From NCBI RefSeq assembly GCF_001719045.1, contig NZ_CP015423.1, forward strand, positions 2,972,501 through 3,036,500: a stretch of 64,000 nucleotides of DNA, written 5' to 3'. The translations under genes were made by a program, and so were the position numbers. Of the stretch, positions 38,103 through 48,059 are shown in pieces. The stretch is from Paenibacillus polymyxa (lineage in GTDB: Bacteria; Bacillota; Bacilli; Paenibacillales; Paenibacillaceae). Numbering within the stretch: the stretch's first letter is position 1; each line of letters begins with the position of its first letter. The notes under the pieces are model-generated. The model made no database searches, was not told where the DNA came from, and saw nothing but the letters and a program-made list of their open reading frames with translations.

Positions 38103-39842
38103 TTAAGCTGTAGTGAACTGGCTGTTATAGAGCGAGGCATAATGGCCGCCGCTGGCAAGCAGTCCCTCATGGGTACCGCTTTCCACGACATCGCCGTTTT
38201 TCATGTATAAAATCAAATCCGCTTCGCGGATGGTTGATAGTCTGTGGGCGATTACAAAGCTGGTGCGTCCGGCAATCATTTTCATAAATGCTTTTTGGAT
38301 ACGTGCTTCTGTCAGGGTATCTATGCTGCTGGTGGCTTCATCCAGGATTAGCATAGGTGGATCGACGAGGATCACCCTCGCGATGGTGAGCAGCTGTTTT
38401 TGGCCTTGCGACAGGCTGTCGCCTGACCCGCTAATGACCGTATCGTAGCCATGAGGCAGTCGCTTGATGAAGCTATGCGCATTGGCAGCTGTTGCAGCCG
38501 CGATGAATTCTTCATCCGTGGCCTCTGGCTTCCCGTAAGCGATATTGTCCCGAATGGTCCCGCTGAACAGCCATGTATCTTGAAGCACCATACCAAAGTT
38601 AGTCCGTAGGCTGTTCCGGCTCATGTCGTTGATATTCACCCCGTCGATGGATATCGAGCCGCTGTCCACATCGTAAAATCGCATGAGCAGATTGACGAGT
38701 GTGGTTTTGCCAGCTCCGGTCTGCCCAACAATGGCCACACGAGTGCCTGGCTTTACCTCCAAACTAAAGTTCGTAATGAGCGTACGTTCCGGGTTATAGG
38801 AGAATTTGACATGATCAAAAAGAATCGTGCCTTTGCTGCGCTCCAGCTGTACGGCGTTCGATTTTTCGGGCTGCTCTGGCGGTGAGTCCAAAATAGCAAA
38901 TATGCGCTGAGCAGAAGCCGTAGCTGCCTGGAACTGGGTCAGCACACCCGTAATTTCATTAAAGGGCTTGGCGAACAAATTGGTATAAATCAGAAAGCTC
39001 GACAATCCGCCTACCGAGATCCCACCTAAAATAATGGAGATACAGCCAATCATGGCGGTGACTGAAAAAGTCATGTTGTTCACCAATCGGGTAGAGGGGT
39101 TGGACAATGATCCGTAAAACTGCGATTTCACTCCGGCTTGATACAATTGTTCGTTTCTGGCGGAAAATTCCTCAAGCGAGCGGTTTTCATAATGAAAAGC
39201 GGTAACTACCCGTTGCCCGCCGATCATTTCTTCCACATAACCGTTCAGGCTTCCTAAAATTTTGGCCTGTTCGCGGAACATACGCTGCGATCTTGTGGTA
39301 ATGAACCGTGCTACGCCATATGTGATCGGGGCAGACACCAATACGACCAACGTCATGATCGGACTGATATACAGCATGAGTACAATGGAGCCTATAATCG
39401 TAATAATCCCGGTAATCAATGTGGAAAAGCCTTGCAGCAATCCATCCGACACAGCATCCATATCGTTCACAAAACGGCTAATGCTGTCTCCTTGCGGGTG
39501 AGTGTCATGAAAGCTTAACGGAAGGATATTAAAATGATCAAATAACTCCCGCCGCATATCATTTACGGTCTGAAAAGCAATACGGTTCGTCAAATACGTG
39601 AGCAGCCAGCTAAATAGACTGCCTACAACATATACAATGCCTAATCCAGCTAGAATCTGCGCAATACCTTTAAAATCCACTGCTCCCTTATCCACCATAT
39701 GGTCGATAGCCTGACCAATCATGTAGGGTCCAATCAGACTGGCAAGCACGCTGAGAATTGCACTGACGATGACCCAACATGTTGTTGTTTTATATTGACC
39801 CACATAGGTTAACAATCTTCTCCAGGTTTCCTTGCCACTCAT
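38103..39842 (-). CDS. ABC exporter half-transporter (permease-ATPase), canonical-site subunit
   Basis: A 579-residue fused transmembrane/ATPase protein. Six transmembrane helices occupy about residues 15-310. The ATPase domain has Walker A VGQTGAGKTT, signature LSQGQKQLL (degenerate for LSGGQ), Walker B LILDEATSSID with the catalytic Glu, and switch His in VIAHRLST. It overlaps the end of the upstream partner gene by 4 nt (ATGA). Together the two encode a heterodimeric exporter like YheI/YheH or YfiB/YfiC; substrates could be drugs, lipids or peptides. Confidence 0.94.
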   Translation of the reverse strand: MSGKETWRRLLTYVGQYKTTTCWVIVSAILSVLASLIGPYMIGQAIDHMVDKGAVDFKGIAQILAGLGIVYVVGSLFSWLLTYLTNRIAFQTVNDMRRELFDHFNILPLSFHDTHPQGDSISRFVNDMDAVSDGLLQGFSTLITGIITIIGSIVLMLYISPIMTLVVLVSAPITYGVARFITTRSQRMFREQAKILGSLNGYVEEMIGGQRVVTAFHYENRSLEEFSARNEQLYQAGVKSQFYGSLSNPSTRLVNNMTFSVTAMIGCISIILGGISVGGLSSFLIYTNLFAKPFNEITGVLTQFQAATASAQRIFAILDSPPEQPEKSNAVQLERSKGTILFDHVKFSYNPERTLITNFSLEVKPGTRVAIVGQTGAGKTTLVNLLMRFYDVDSGSISIDGVNINDMSRNSLRTNFGMVLQDTWLFSGTIRDNIAYGKPEATDEEFIAAATAANAHSFIKRLPHGYDTVISGSGDSLSQGQKQLLTIARVILVDPPMLILDEATSSIDTLTEARIQKAFMKMIAGRTSFVIAHRLSTIREADLILYMKNGDVVESGTHEGLLASGGHYASLYNSQFTTA

Positions 39843-41602
39843 TGGTCTACCTCCTGCGTTGAGAGCTGGGAATGATTAATTTCCTGATATACATCTGAGC
39901 TGCTCATCAACTGTTCATGTGTGCCGATACCGACAATCCGTCCCTCATCAAACACAATTATTTTATCAGCATGCTGTACGCTGCTTACTCGTTGCGAGAC
40001 CAACAGGACGGTCATGCTGGTGCTATTTTCCCGTAACGATTTACGGAGGGCGGCGTCGGTTGCAAAATCAAGTGCGCTTGAGGAGTCATCCAAAATGAGA
40101 ATTTGCGGATTGCCGACAATAGCTCGGGCAATGGTAAGTCGCTGCTTTTGTCCTCCTGACAAATTAAGCCCCCCTCGGGTGATCGGAGCATCGAATTTTT
40201 CCGGCAGGTTGGAAATGAACTCATCCGCTTGCGCGATTGCTGCGGCTTGAGCGACTTCCTCGTCGGTAGCGTGTTCATGCCCCCAACGGATATTATCCGC
40301 TATAGTACCAGTGAACAGCAGTGCCTTCTGAGGGACAATTCCGATTTTCTGCCGCAATTGCTCGAGCTTATATTGCCGAACGTCGATGCCATCAACCTGC
40401 ACACGACCCTCTACCGCATCATAGAAGCGGGGAATAAGATTCACAAAGGTGGATTTCCCCGAACCTGTTCCTCCGATGATGCCGACCGTTTCACCGGGAT
40501 AGATGTTTACTACTACATCGCTCAGTGCCAGTTGTCCTGTCTTATTGTATCCAAAGGAAACATGATCAAAAGAGATGGCTGGTACAGCGCCATGCTCACT
40601 TGCTCCCTCCCTGTCTATAGATGTAGGGGTAGCAGCAGTGTCGGAAATCGAAGCTTGTGTGTCTAGGACCTCCTGAATACGCGCTGCTGAAGTGGCAGCT
40701 TTGGTGAACAAAATAATTAAATTGGTTACCACAATCAGAGCCAGTAAAATTTGCGTAATGTAATTAATGAAGGCAATAATCTCCCCTTGTGTAAGAGATC
40801 CATATTGGATATGGATGCCGCCGATCCACAGGATAGCAATAATAGCTCCGTTCACCACCAACAAGGTGGCGGGGCTTAGCAAAGCAGAAATACGTCCGAC
40901 ACGAATAGCAGTCTGGGTCAGGTCATCTGAGGCGGCATTGAACTTTACTCGTTCAGCTCCTCTTTTGGCAAATGCACGTATGACCCGTACGCCTGTAAGA
41001 TTTTCGCTAAGTACCAGAGCGATTTTATCGAGTTTTTTCTGGTATAGCCGGTACAGGGGAGAAGCCTTCGTAATGACTACATACAGAATCAAAGCCAGAA
41101 TCGGTGTAGCCGCCAATAGCACCAAAGCAAGGCGGAAGTCCAGAATCATGGACATGATAATCGCCCCGATACAAATAAAAGGAGCACGAATGACCAAACG
41201 AATCAACATCGCAACAGCTGTTTGCAGCTGATTGACATCATTCGTAATCCGGTTGATAAGCGAGGGTGTACCGAATTTATCGAGATCAGCATAAGAAAAC
41301 GAAGAAATATGCTTAAACATCGTATTGCGCAGCGTAGTTCCGAATCCTTGAGAGGCACGAGCTGCGTAAAACTGACACACTAATGAACTGCCAAAGCCCA
41401 GTATAGTCATGAGTAACATCAAAAGACCCATCTGCCAAACATAATGGGTGTCTCCTTTACCTACGCCATGATTGATCATTAAAGCAACCATCGTAGGCAG
41501 CAATAGTTCCAGGATGGCCTCAATTAGTTTAAACAGAGGTCCAAGAATCGTTTCCTTTTTATAGGGTTTCAAAAAAACAGCAAATTTCAGCAAATAAACC
41601 AT
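39839..41602 (-). CDS. ABC exporter half-transporter, partner subunit with degenerate ATP site
   Basis: A 587-residue partner of the downstream half-transporter, with six transmembrane helices and an ATPase domain. Walker A (IGGTGSGKST) and signature LSGGQKQRL are intact, but the residue after Walker B is Asp (ILILDDSSSALD) and the switch His is Gln (LLVSQRVSS). These changes, combined with the LSQGQ of the other subunit, define one degenerate and one canonical ATP site, as in heterodimeric exporters such as TM287/288. ATG at 41602 (GTG at 41605 is possible) has AGGTTAGGTG upstream. A LysR gene is divergent. Confidence 0.94.
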   Translation of the reverse strand: MVYLLKFAVFLKPYKKETILGPLFKLIEAILELLLPTMVALMINHGVGKGDTHYVWQMGLLMLLMTILGFGSSLVCQFYAARASQGFGTTLRNTMFKHISSFSYADLDKFGTPSLINRITNDVNQLQTAVAMLIRLVIRAPFICIGAIIMSMILDFRLALVLLAATPILALILYVVITKASPLYRLYQKKLDKIALVLSENLTGVRVIRAFAKRGAERVKFNAASDDLTQTAIRVGRISALLSPATLLVVNGAIIAILWIGGIHIQYGSLTQGEIIAFINYITQILLALIVVTNLIILFTKAATSAARIQEVLDTQASISDTAATPTSIDREGASEHGAVPAISFDHVSFGYNKTGQLALSDVVVNIYPGETVGIIGGTGSGKSTFVNLIPRFYDAVEGRVQVDGIDVRQYKLEQLRQKIGIVPQKALLFTGTIADNIRWGHEHATDEEVAQAAAIAQADEFISNLPEKFDAPITRGGLNLSGGQKQRLTIARAIVGNPQILILDDSSSALDFATDAALRKSLRENSTSMTVLLVSQRVSSVQHADKIIVFDEGRIVGIGTHEQLMSSSDVYQEINHSQLSTQEVDQ

Positions 41603-41743
41603 CACCTAACCTGAATAATGTATATAGCCTCATGCCGCAATAGCATAACTGAATTTGATTATGGCATATCCCAAACCATATGAATAATATTTAATATATA
41701 TTAGAGGTATAGGTTTTACATATATCAGTACCGGAGGTCCAAA

Positions 41744-42637
41744 ATGATGGAATTGAGACATCTCAAGTATTTTTTGGCGATCGCAGAGGCCGGACAGATT
41801 ACAGCGGCAGCCAAAAAGCTGCAAATCGCGCAGCCTCCCTTAAGTCAGCAGCTCATGCAGCTAGAGGAAGAGCTTGGCGTAAAGCTCGTGCATCGAGGCT
41901 CACGAAGCATCCAGTTGACGGAGGCCGGCATTATTTTACAGAACAGGGCCAAGCAGATTTTGGAGCTGACAGATGCCACGACAAGAGAGATAAACGATTT
42001 TGCCATGGGGATGAAAGGTACGCTCACCATTGGAACGGTCTCCTCCTCTGGGGCAACGCTGATGAAAGACAGGCTTTCCGAATTTCATAAAACCTATGCG
42101 GGTGTGAAATTTGAAATTCATGAGGGAAATACGTTCATGATTCTCGATCTTTTGAACAAAGGAATTGTCGAGGTCGGTATCGTCAGAACCCCTTTTAATA
42201 CTACCGATTTAGGGTGTAGATATGCGTCCACTGAGCCGATGATAGCAGTGATGACAGAAGAATATGACTGGAACCCCGAACAGAAGACCATTTCATTGTC
42301 TGAGTTGAAGAACAGGCCGCTCATCGTATATCGCCGCTTTGAACAATTGATCCACGACACTTGTATGAAGTATGGCTTTGAGCCGAATTTCTTTTGTAAA
42401 AACGATGATGCTCGCACCACGCTTCACTGGGCTAATGAAGGGCTGGGGATCGGTATGATTTCGCGGTCTGCGTTGTCACTCGGAAGCAATAACCAGTTAA
42501 TCGTTAAGGAAATTATGTGTGAGGAATTGCATACACGTGTGGCGGCTGTCTGGCTGAAGGATAAATACATGTCTTCTCTAGCCTCTCGATTCATCGAAAG
42601 TTTTAGCCAAGCATCCGATGGAGCTGACTTAAGGTAG
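41744..42637 (+). CDS. LysR-family transcriptional regulator
   Basis: A 297-residue regulator. The HTH segment reads GQITAAAKKLQIAQPPLSQQ and is followed by the usual dimerisation helix and effector-binding domain. CGGAGGTC lies 7 nt before the ATG pair. It is divergent from the ABC exporter operon across a 141-bp AT-rich region, the usual arrangement for a LysR protein controlling its neighbour; that control is inference. The effector is unknown. Relatives include the CitR/AlsR-type regulators. Confidence 0.92.
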   Translation: MMELRHLKYFLAIAEAGQITAAAKKLQIAQPPLSQQLMQLEEELGVKLVHRGSRSIQLTEAGIILQNRAKQILELTDATTREINDFAMGMKGTLTIGTVSSSGATLMKDRLSEFHKTYAGVKFEIHEGNTFMILDLLNKGIVEVGIVRTPFNTTDLGCRYASTEPMIAVMTEEYDWNPEQKTISLSELKNRPLIVYRRFEQLIHDTCMKYGFEPNFFCKNDDARTTLHWANEGLGIGMISRSALSLGSNNQLIVKEIMCEELHTRVAAVWLKDKYMSSLASRFIESFSQASDGADLR

Positions 42638-42744
42638 CTGAATTTTTTGGATGAAAGCATCTTTTTGTAAAAACTCATTTGAATTGCAATCGGGAACTGG
42701 ATATAGTAGTACAGTAGGATAGCAATAGAATGGAGTTTGAATAC

Positions 42745-43164
42745 ATGCCACATAATGCAAAGGTCCGAATCCGTCTTCATAGTCATCATGACGGAGAAGA
42801 TGTGGTACAGGAACTTCCCGGAGAAGCGATCGTGCGTGGGAAGCATCTATATATAAGGTACGATGAGCCGCAAGAAAGTCCTGAGGGCGGTACGACACGG
42901 AACACAGTCAAAATCGGATCGGATGAGCTAAAGCTGATTCGTCACGGTGAGGTACAATCAGAGCAGTCGTTTGCGCTGGGACGCAGGTTGCCTGGATTTT
43001 ACCGCTCGCCTTATTTAAACCTGAACATGTCTGCGCATACGCAGAAGCTCGATATTCGGATGGATGGTTTCACCGGACATGTGAGCTGGACCTATGATCT
43101 GTACGTATTTGAGGATTTCTCGGGGCATTTTGCCATCAGTTTGCATATACAGGAGGAGCAATAA
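42745..43164 (+). CDS. ywiB: YwiB-family (DUF1934) beta-barrel protein
   Basis: A 139-residue protein of the small calycin-like DUF1934 group, a cytosolic beta-barrel of unknown ligand. ATG at 42745 is chosen because GGAG lies 9 nt upstream; the ATG at 42730 overlaps that site. It ends 2 bp before argS and shares its transcript, the same ywiB-argS arrangement as in B. subtilis, which supports the assignment. The start sits in a region free of regulatory hairpins. Confidence 0.85.
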   Translation: MPHNAKVRIRLHSHHDGEDVVQELPGEAIVRGKHLYIRYDEPQESPEGGTTRNTVKIGSDELKLIRHGEVQSEQSFALGRRLPGFYRSPYLNLNMSAHTQKLDIRMDGFTGHVSWTYDLYVFEDFSGHFAISLHIQEEQ

Positions 43165-43166
43165 TC

Positions 43167-44846
43167 ATGACAAGCAATCCACTGGAACTTATTAATCAAA
43201 AGGTGACTTCAGCAATCGAGGCGGCGGTGCTGGCTACCGGAATCGTGAGCCGCGAAGAGCTGCCGACCATTACGCTGGAGGTGCCAAAGGACAAGTCACA
43301 CGGTGATTTGGCTACCAACGCTGCGATGCAGCTCACCCGCATTGCAAAGAAGAACCCACGGCAAATCGCTGAAGATTTGATCGCGAATATGGATTTAGCT
43401 TCCGCTTCTATTGAAAGTGCGGAAATCGCTGGACCGGGCTTTATTAACTTTCGCCTGAACAAGAGCTACCTGTATGCAGTCATTGGGCAAGTGCAGGAGC
43501 AGGGGACAGATTACGGGCGTATACAGGAAGGTGCAGGCAAAAAGGTACAAATCGAGTTTGTCAGCGCCAATCCGACAGGTAGCCTTCACTTAGGTCATGC
43601 ACGTGGTGCAGCCGTAGGGGATGCTCTCTGCAACGTGCTTGATTTTGCAGGATACAAAGTAACTCGTGAATACTACATTAATGATGCGGGCAACCAGATT
43701 TACAACATGAGCCGCTCTATTGAAGCGCGTTATTTGCAGGAGCTGGGACAGCCTGCGGAGATGCCGGAGGATGGTTACCATGGTGAGGATATCATCGGGT
43801 TTGCCAAGGAACTGGTGGCCGAAAAGGGCGATTCTCTGTTGTCCATGGAACCGGGAGATCGCGCAGCTTATTTCCGTGACTACGGTCTGGAAAAGGAACT
43901 GAACAAGATCAAGCGCGACCTGGAGCTGTTCCGTGTACCTTTTGACTCCTGGTTCAGCGAAACATCACTGTATGAAAACGGTGAAGTGCTTAAAGCGCTG
44001 AATGAGCTGCGTGACCGTGAGGAGATTTACGAGAAGGACGGAGCTACATGGCTCAATACGACCAAGTACGGCGACGATAAAGACCGTGTCTTGATCAAAA
44101 ATGACGGTACATATACGTACCTAACCCCAGATATCGCTTACCATCGCGATAAATATGCTCGTGGTTATGACACGATCATCAACATTTGGGGAGCGGATCA
44201 CCACGGCTACATTCCACGGATGAAGGCAGCAATGGAAGCACTGGGCAATGATCCAGATAAGCTTAAAGTGCTGATTGCCCAAATGGTCAGCTTGTTCCAA
44301 AATGGGGAAAAAGTAAAAATGTCCAAACGTACCGGCAAGGCCGTGACGATGGAAGATCTGATGGAAGAAGTGGGTGTAGACGCGATCCGTTACTTCTTCA
44401 CTATGCGCAGCATGGATTCGCACCTGGATTTTGACATGGATTTGGCGATTTCCACTTCCAATGAGAATCCAGTATTCTACGTACAATATGCGCACGCACG
44501 TGCATGTAGCGTATATCGTCAAGCCGAAGAGCAAGGTATTGCTGTGCTGCCGTTGGCGGAAGTTGACTTGTCCAAGCTGACGGCTGAACATGAATACGAT
44601 CTGTTACGCAAAATCGGTGAGCTGCCGGAAGAAGTATCGGTAGCGGCTGCAAACTTTGCACCACACCGTATGATTCGCTATGTCTACGAGCTGGCTTCAT
44701 TGTTCCACAGCTACTATAAGGCAGAGCGCGTCATCACAGAGGATGCCGCTCAAACACAGGCACGCTTGGCGTTGTTTGGTGCGGTGCGCACGACCATTGC
44801 CAACGTACTGAAGCTGGTGGGCGTGTCTGCACCAGAACGTATGTAA
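43167..44846 (+). CDS. argS: Arginyl-tRNA synthetase
   Basis: Class I synthetase of 559 residues. It has the N-terminal Add-1 domain, the HIGH equivalent HLGH (about 141-144, in [15 protein letters not shown]), a KMSKR motif near residue 383 (KVKMSKRTG) and a C-terminal helical anticodon-binding domain (DALR type). Retention of KMSKR is notable, since many ArgRS have lost it. AGGAGGAG is 6-8 nt before ATG. It is co-transcribed with ywiB. No T-box leader. A strong terminator follows. Confidence 0.98.
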   Translation: MTSNPLELINQKVTSAIEAAVLATGIVSREELPTITLEVPKDKSHGDLATNAAMQLTRIAKKNPRQIAEDLIANMDLASASIESAEIAGPGFINFRLNKSYLYAVIGQVQEQGTDYGRIQEGAGKKVQIEFVSANPTGSLHLGHARGAAVGDALCNVLDFAGYKVTREYYINDAGNQIYNMSRSIEARYLQELGQPAEMPEDGYHGEDIIGFAKELVAEKGDSLLSMEPGDRAAYFRDYGLEKELNKIKRDLELFRVPFDSWFSETSLYENGEVLKALNELRDREEIYEKDGATWLNTTKYGDDKDRVLIKNDGTYTYLTPDIAYHRDKYARGYDTIINIWGADHHGYIPRMKAAMEALGNDPDKLKVLIAQMVSLFQNGEKVKMSKRTGKAVTMEDLMEEVGVDAIRYFFTMRSMDSHLDFDMDLAISTSNENPVFYVQYAHARACSVYRQAEEQGIAVLPLAEVDLSKLTAEHEYDLLRKIGELPEEVSVAAANFAPHRMIRYVYELASLFHSYYKAERVITEDAAQTQARLALFGAVRTTIANVLKLVGVSAPERM

Positions 44847-44891
44847 GCAAGCAACTTTAACATATTGACTTTGTAGTCATATAAATAATAA

Positions 44892-44946
44892 TAAAAGGAA
44901 CCGTTCGTATCACCCTCAACAGGGTGGCGCTTCGGTTCCTTTTTAT
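44892..44946. terminator. Bidirectional terminator after argS
   Basis: AAAAGGAACCG pairs with CGGTTCCTTTT, with an inner CACCCT / AGGGTG hairpin; serves argS and the converging gene at 44958. Confidence 0.9.
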
Positions 44947-44957
44947 GTTGGATTAGC

Positions 44958-45818
44958 TTAGTAGCGTTCCAGTACCAAATTCGTTTTCAGGGAATCGGCG
45001 GGAACCAGCCATCCTTTGGATTGCAACAGGTTCATCAGCTTGGTGCGGTTGCTGGCGGCAACACTGTAATCCGAGGTTTTGAAGGAGATTTCGATAATAG
45101 AATCTGTACCTGATCCGTTTGCGCTGCGAATAGGCCATATTTCAACGTCGGTATCCAATCCCTGAAAGCTACCCTCGTATTTACTGACCTGTACAGGACC
45201 GCGTACTCTGGAGTCTGCCAAGGTTTGTTTGCCCCAATTGCTATTTTTCCAGTTTTGCAGCTTGCCCGGAAGATTATCCTGCAATTGCTTTAATGCTTGA
45301 TCTGGGGAAGGCAGAGCCAATCCTTTGGAGGCGTTTGTTTTTTTATCATTGGAAAAGCTTAGTGTTTGCTTGCTGTATCCCCAATCCACCTCAGCCTCAT
45401 AATTATCATCAGATGCGCTGAACCCTTCTTTATTCGCTTGGGTGAGCGCCGCGTCGATATTTCCATTTGTGACCGTATAGCGCTTTTTGTAGGTTAATTC
45501 ATAATTTTTTTTGTCCTCTTTTTTGCGAAATCTCACGTTCCAGCCCTCGTCATTCAATTGCAATGAATTTGTATCAAAATACTCGACGCTCAATCGTTGT
45601 GCATCGTTGCTAATTTGAAACTCGTTCACGATGCCACTTTTTAATGAGCCATCCGCATTGAGGACCTGAGCCGTATCCAGTAGTAGCTTCACCTCATAGC
45701 TTGGTGTGGCATTGGCGGCGGCTTGTACCGGTTCTGCTCCTTTCCATCCTGTTACGAGCAGTACTGCACTCAGAGTTACTACCGACATCAATTTGGTGAT
45801 ACGAAGGCCTGTTTTCAT
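44958..45818 (-). CDS. Secreted protein with CYTH-like domain
   Basis: A 286-residue exported protein. It has an N-terminal signal peptide (LRITKLMSVVTLSAVLLVTG, cleavage near AQA/AA at about 33-35). The mature part begins YEVKLLLD and continues with VEYFDTNSLQL, GWNVRFRKK and YELTYKKRY. This order (E.K, YFDT, VR.RK, ELT.K) is that of the CYTH/triphosphate-tunnel fold. The ExExK motif is incomplete, so catalytic activity is doubtful. GGAGAGG precedes the ATG. An exported CYTH-like protein is uncommon. The domain call is from motif order and could be refuted. Confidence 0.7.
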   Translation of the reverse strand: MKTGLRITKLMSVVTLSAVLLVTGWKGAEPVQAAANATPSYEVKLLLDTAQVLNADGSLKSGIVNEFQISNDAQRLSVEYFDTNSLQLNDEGWNVRFRKKEDKKNYELTYKKRYTVTNGNIDAALTQANKEGFSASDDNYEAEVDWGYSKQTLSFSNDKKTNASKGLALPSPDQALKQLQDNLPGKLQNWKNSNWGKQTLADSRVRGPVQVSKYEGSFQGLDTDVEIWPIRSANGSGTDSIIEISFKTSDYSVAASNRTKLMNLLQSKGWLVPADSLKTNLVLERY

Positions 45819-45944
45819 TTCATCCTCTCCTGTTCGTCCGAATAGGTTACACGCTACACTTTACGGGTATATTGTCAGTCGTATGTCAAAGCAAGAGGGG
45901 ACTCCGGTTAAAAAATTACATAATTTCTATATGACGGGTAAGAT

Positions 45945-46838
45945 TTAATCTTGGTTCCATGACAAATATTCGGTGAATCTGTGAATGAGCGCCGAGCGAT
46001 GACGGTCTTTGTTGCTGACCATATAGATGTACCGCTCAACAGACTGCCCCGGAATAGGTCTTACAACCAGTAAGCCCCGGTCAACCTCTGACTGTACGGC
46101 AATGCGAGAGATAAAGGAGATGTGTTCTCCCAGCATAACCGCCTGTTTAATGGCTTCTAGTGAATCCAGCTCCAGGTAGGAAGGAAGTCGCCGACTCCCA
46201 CGCTCCAGCCATTTGTCGGTCACATGGCGTGTGCTGGATTCCTTGCCATGTAATACGAAGGAGGAAGAAGCGATCAGCTCGGGCGTCAAATCGGTTTCGT
46301 TGGCGAGCGGATGAGTGGGTGAGCAGATGAGTATCAGTTCATCTTCGCCTAAGGATTCTGAGAGTAGCGTTGGGGATTGAAACGGCTCTGCCGAAATGAT
46401 GCCGAGGTCAATTTCGTGGCGAGCGAGCATGTCCTTGATCACGGGCGCTGTTTTCACAGACAAGGCGATGTGAATGCCCGGATGCTCACGGGCAAAGCGG
46501 TGCAGCACAGCAGGAAGTAGGTAGGTAGCGGGTACATAGCTTGCGCCAATACGTATACTTCCCCGCTGGAGCGTATCGAACTCGCGGACGACTCGCTCAG
46601 CTTCAGCAGCCAGTGCATTAATTTTGCTGGCATAGTGCAGCAGTGCATTTCCGGCATCCGTCAGGATGATTTTGCCCATACGTGTGTCAAACAGCTTTAC
46701 TCCGAATTCACGCTCCAGATTTTTCATATGAAAAGTAACGGTGGGTTGCTTCAGGCCAAGAAGCTCGGCGACTGTGGTGATTTTATGGTGCTTATTTAGC
46801 AGCTCTACAATATGTAACTTTAAAAGACTTAAGTTCAC
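45945..46838 (-). CDS. LysR-family transcriptional regulator (CysL-like)
   Basis: A 297-residue regulator. The HTH reads ITTVAELLGLKQPTVTFHMK and the effector domain follows from about residue 90. It resembles B. subtilis CysL (YwfK) in the spacing of HMKNLEREFGVKLFDTR. GTG at 46838 has GCGAGG about 8 nt upstream. It is divergent from an ABC importer operon across a 200-bp region containing a 15-bp perfect palindrome; control of that operon is likely but inferred. Confidence 0.9.
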   Translation of the reverse strand: MNLSLLKLHIVELLNKHHKITTVAELLGLKQPTVTFHMKNLEREFGVKLFDTRMGKIILTDAGNALLHYASKINALAAEAERVVREFDTLQRGSIRIGASYVPATYLLPAVLHRFAREHPGIHIALSVKTAPVIKDMLARHEIDLGIISAEPFQSPTLLSESLGEDELILICSPTHPLANETDLTPELIASSSFVLHGKESSTRHVTDKWLERGSRRLPSYLELDSLEAIKQAVMLGEHISFISRIAVQSEVDRGLLVVRPIPGQSVERYIYMVSNKDRHRSALIHRFTEYLSWNQD

Positions 46839-46912
46839 TTAGAATGCCTCGCTTTCAGGTTAATCAAACAATCTTGCCTATTACTATGGGTAGAAGCATC
46901 AACCCCCTCTAT

Positions 46913-46927
46913 ATAGATTAAATCTAT
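46913..46927. promoter_or_regulatory. Palindromic candidate LysR operator
   Basis: ATAGATTAAATCTAT is a perfect 15-bp palindrome of the T-N11-A type bound by LysR proteins. It lies in the divergent region between the LysR gene at 45945 and the ABC importer at 47041. A second dyad, GTGTTAACAC, follows at about 46930-46939. Confidence 0.6.
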
Positions 46928-47040
46928 GAGTGTTAACACAATTCATTGAAATAATTAATTTTGTTTTAACTTTCCAATAACACAGGTTGCGAATTCAAGT
47001 TTTACACTGGGGTCAGTCAGAAGAACAGGCAGGTAATGCG

Positions 47041-48039
47041 ATGAATCAGGATCTATATATTCACGGATTAAGTAAAACCTTTAGCCAAATAACCGCGCTG
47101 CATGAGACGAATCTGGTAGTACGACGGGGCAAATTCACAACACTGCTCGGACCGTCCGGCTGTGGGAAAACAACGCTCTTGCGCTTGATTGCTGGTCTGG
47201 AGACACCCGATACTGGCACAATCACGATGGGAGAGGAAATCCTTTTTTCGGCAGAACGCAAAAAGGATATTCCCGCACATCTCCGCCACTTTGGGATGGT
47301 CTTCCAGGATTTCGCGCTGTGGCCGCATATGACGGTGTTTGAAAATGTGGCCTTCGGCCTGCGTGCGGGCAAGCGAGGGAAAGGGTTCGCCAGCGTACGA
47401 GACAAGGAACTGCGGACCGTGGTGCTGGAGGCGCTCGATATGGTCAGATTGTCAGGGATGGAGGATCGGTATCCTCATCAGCTGTCCGGTGGCCAGCAGC
47501 AGCGGGTTGCCTTTGCAAGAGCGGTTGCTATCCGGCCTCGACTTGTGTTGTTCGACGAGCCACTCAGTGCGCTGGATGCGGTGCTACGGGAGGAGATGCG
47601 CATTGAGATGCTATCGCTTGTGCGCGATCTGGGGCTGACCGCTCTATATGTCACCCATGATCAGATCGAGGCCATGTCCATGTCTGATGAAGTGGTTGTT
47701 ATGAAAAGTGGACATATTTTGCAGACCGGAACACCAGAGGTGATCTACGGTTGCCCGGCTCATCCAGAGGTGGCGAGGTTTATTGGCAAATCCAACTGGC
47801 TGGAGCCGGAACGGACACTATTTCGTCCTGAACATGTGCGTTGGGAACAGGAGCAAGCGGATCAGCATGCTTTTACAGTAGAGATCCTGCATGTCAGCTA
47901 TGTCGGCGATCGTTATGAAATTCGTATACTAGCCGAGAACGGCGAGCAATGGACTGCATATCATTCCATCCGCTTGCCCATAGGTCAACAAATGCGCATT
48001 TGGGTATCACCGCAACACATCCACCAACTTGAAGCATAG
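47041..48039 (+). CDS. ABC importer ATP-binding protein (ferric iron/phosphonate type)
   Basis: ATPase subunit of 332 residues. Walker A is LLGPSGCGKTTLL, the signature is LSGGQQQRVAFARA, Walker B is LVLFDEPLSALD, and the switch His is in VTHDQIEAMSM. A C-terminal TOBE-like regulatory domain follows from about residue 240. It groups with FbpC/PotA-type ATPases. ATG at 47041 has GGCAGGTAA upstream. It is the first gene of a four-gene operon with a binding lipoprotein, a two-domain permease and a beta-CASP hydrolase. Confidence 0.92.
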   Translation: MNQDLYIHGLSKTFSQITALHETNLVVRRGKFTTLLGPSGCGKTTLLRLIAGLETPDTGTITMGEEILFSAERKKDIPAHLRHFGMVFQDFALWPHMTVFENVAFGLRAGKRGKGFASVRDKELRTVVLEALDMVRLSGMEDRYPHQLSGGQQQRVAFARAVAIRPRLVLFDEPLSALDAVLREEMRIEMLSLVRDLGLTALYVTHDQIEAMSMSDEVVVMKSGHILQTGTPEVIYGCPAHPEVARFIGKSNWLEPERTLFRPEHVRWEQEQADQHAFTVEILHVSYVGDRYEIRILAENGEQWTAYHSIRLPIGQQMRIWVSPQHIHQLEA

Positions 48040-48059
48040 GGAAAAGGGGTATATATAAG

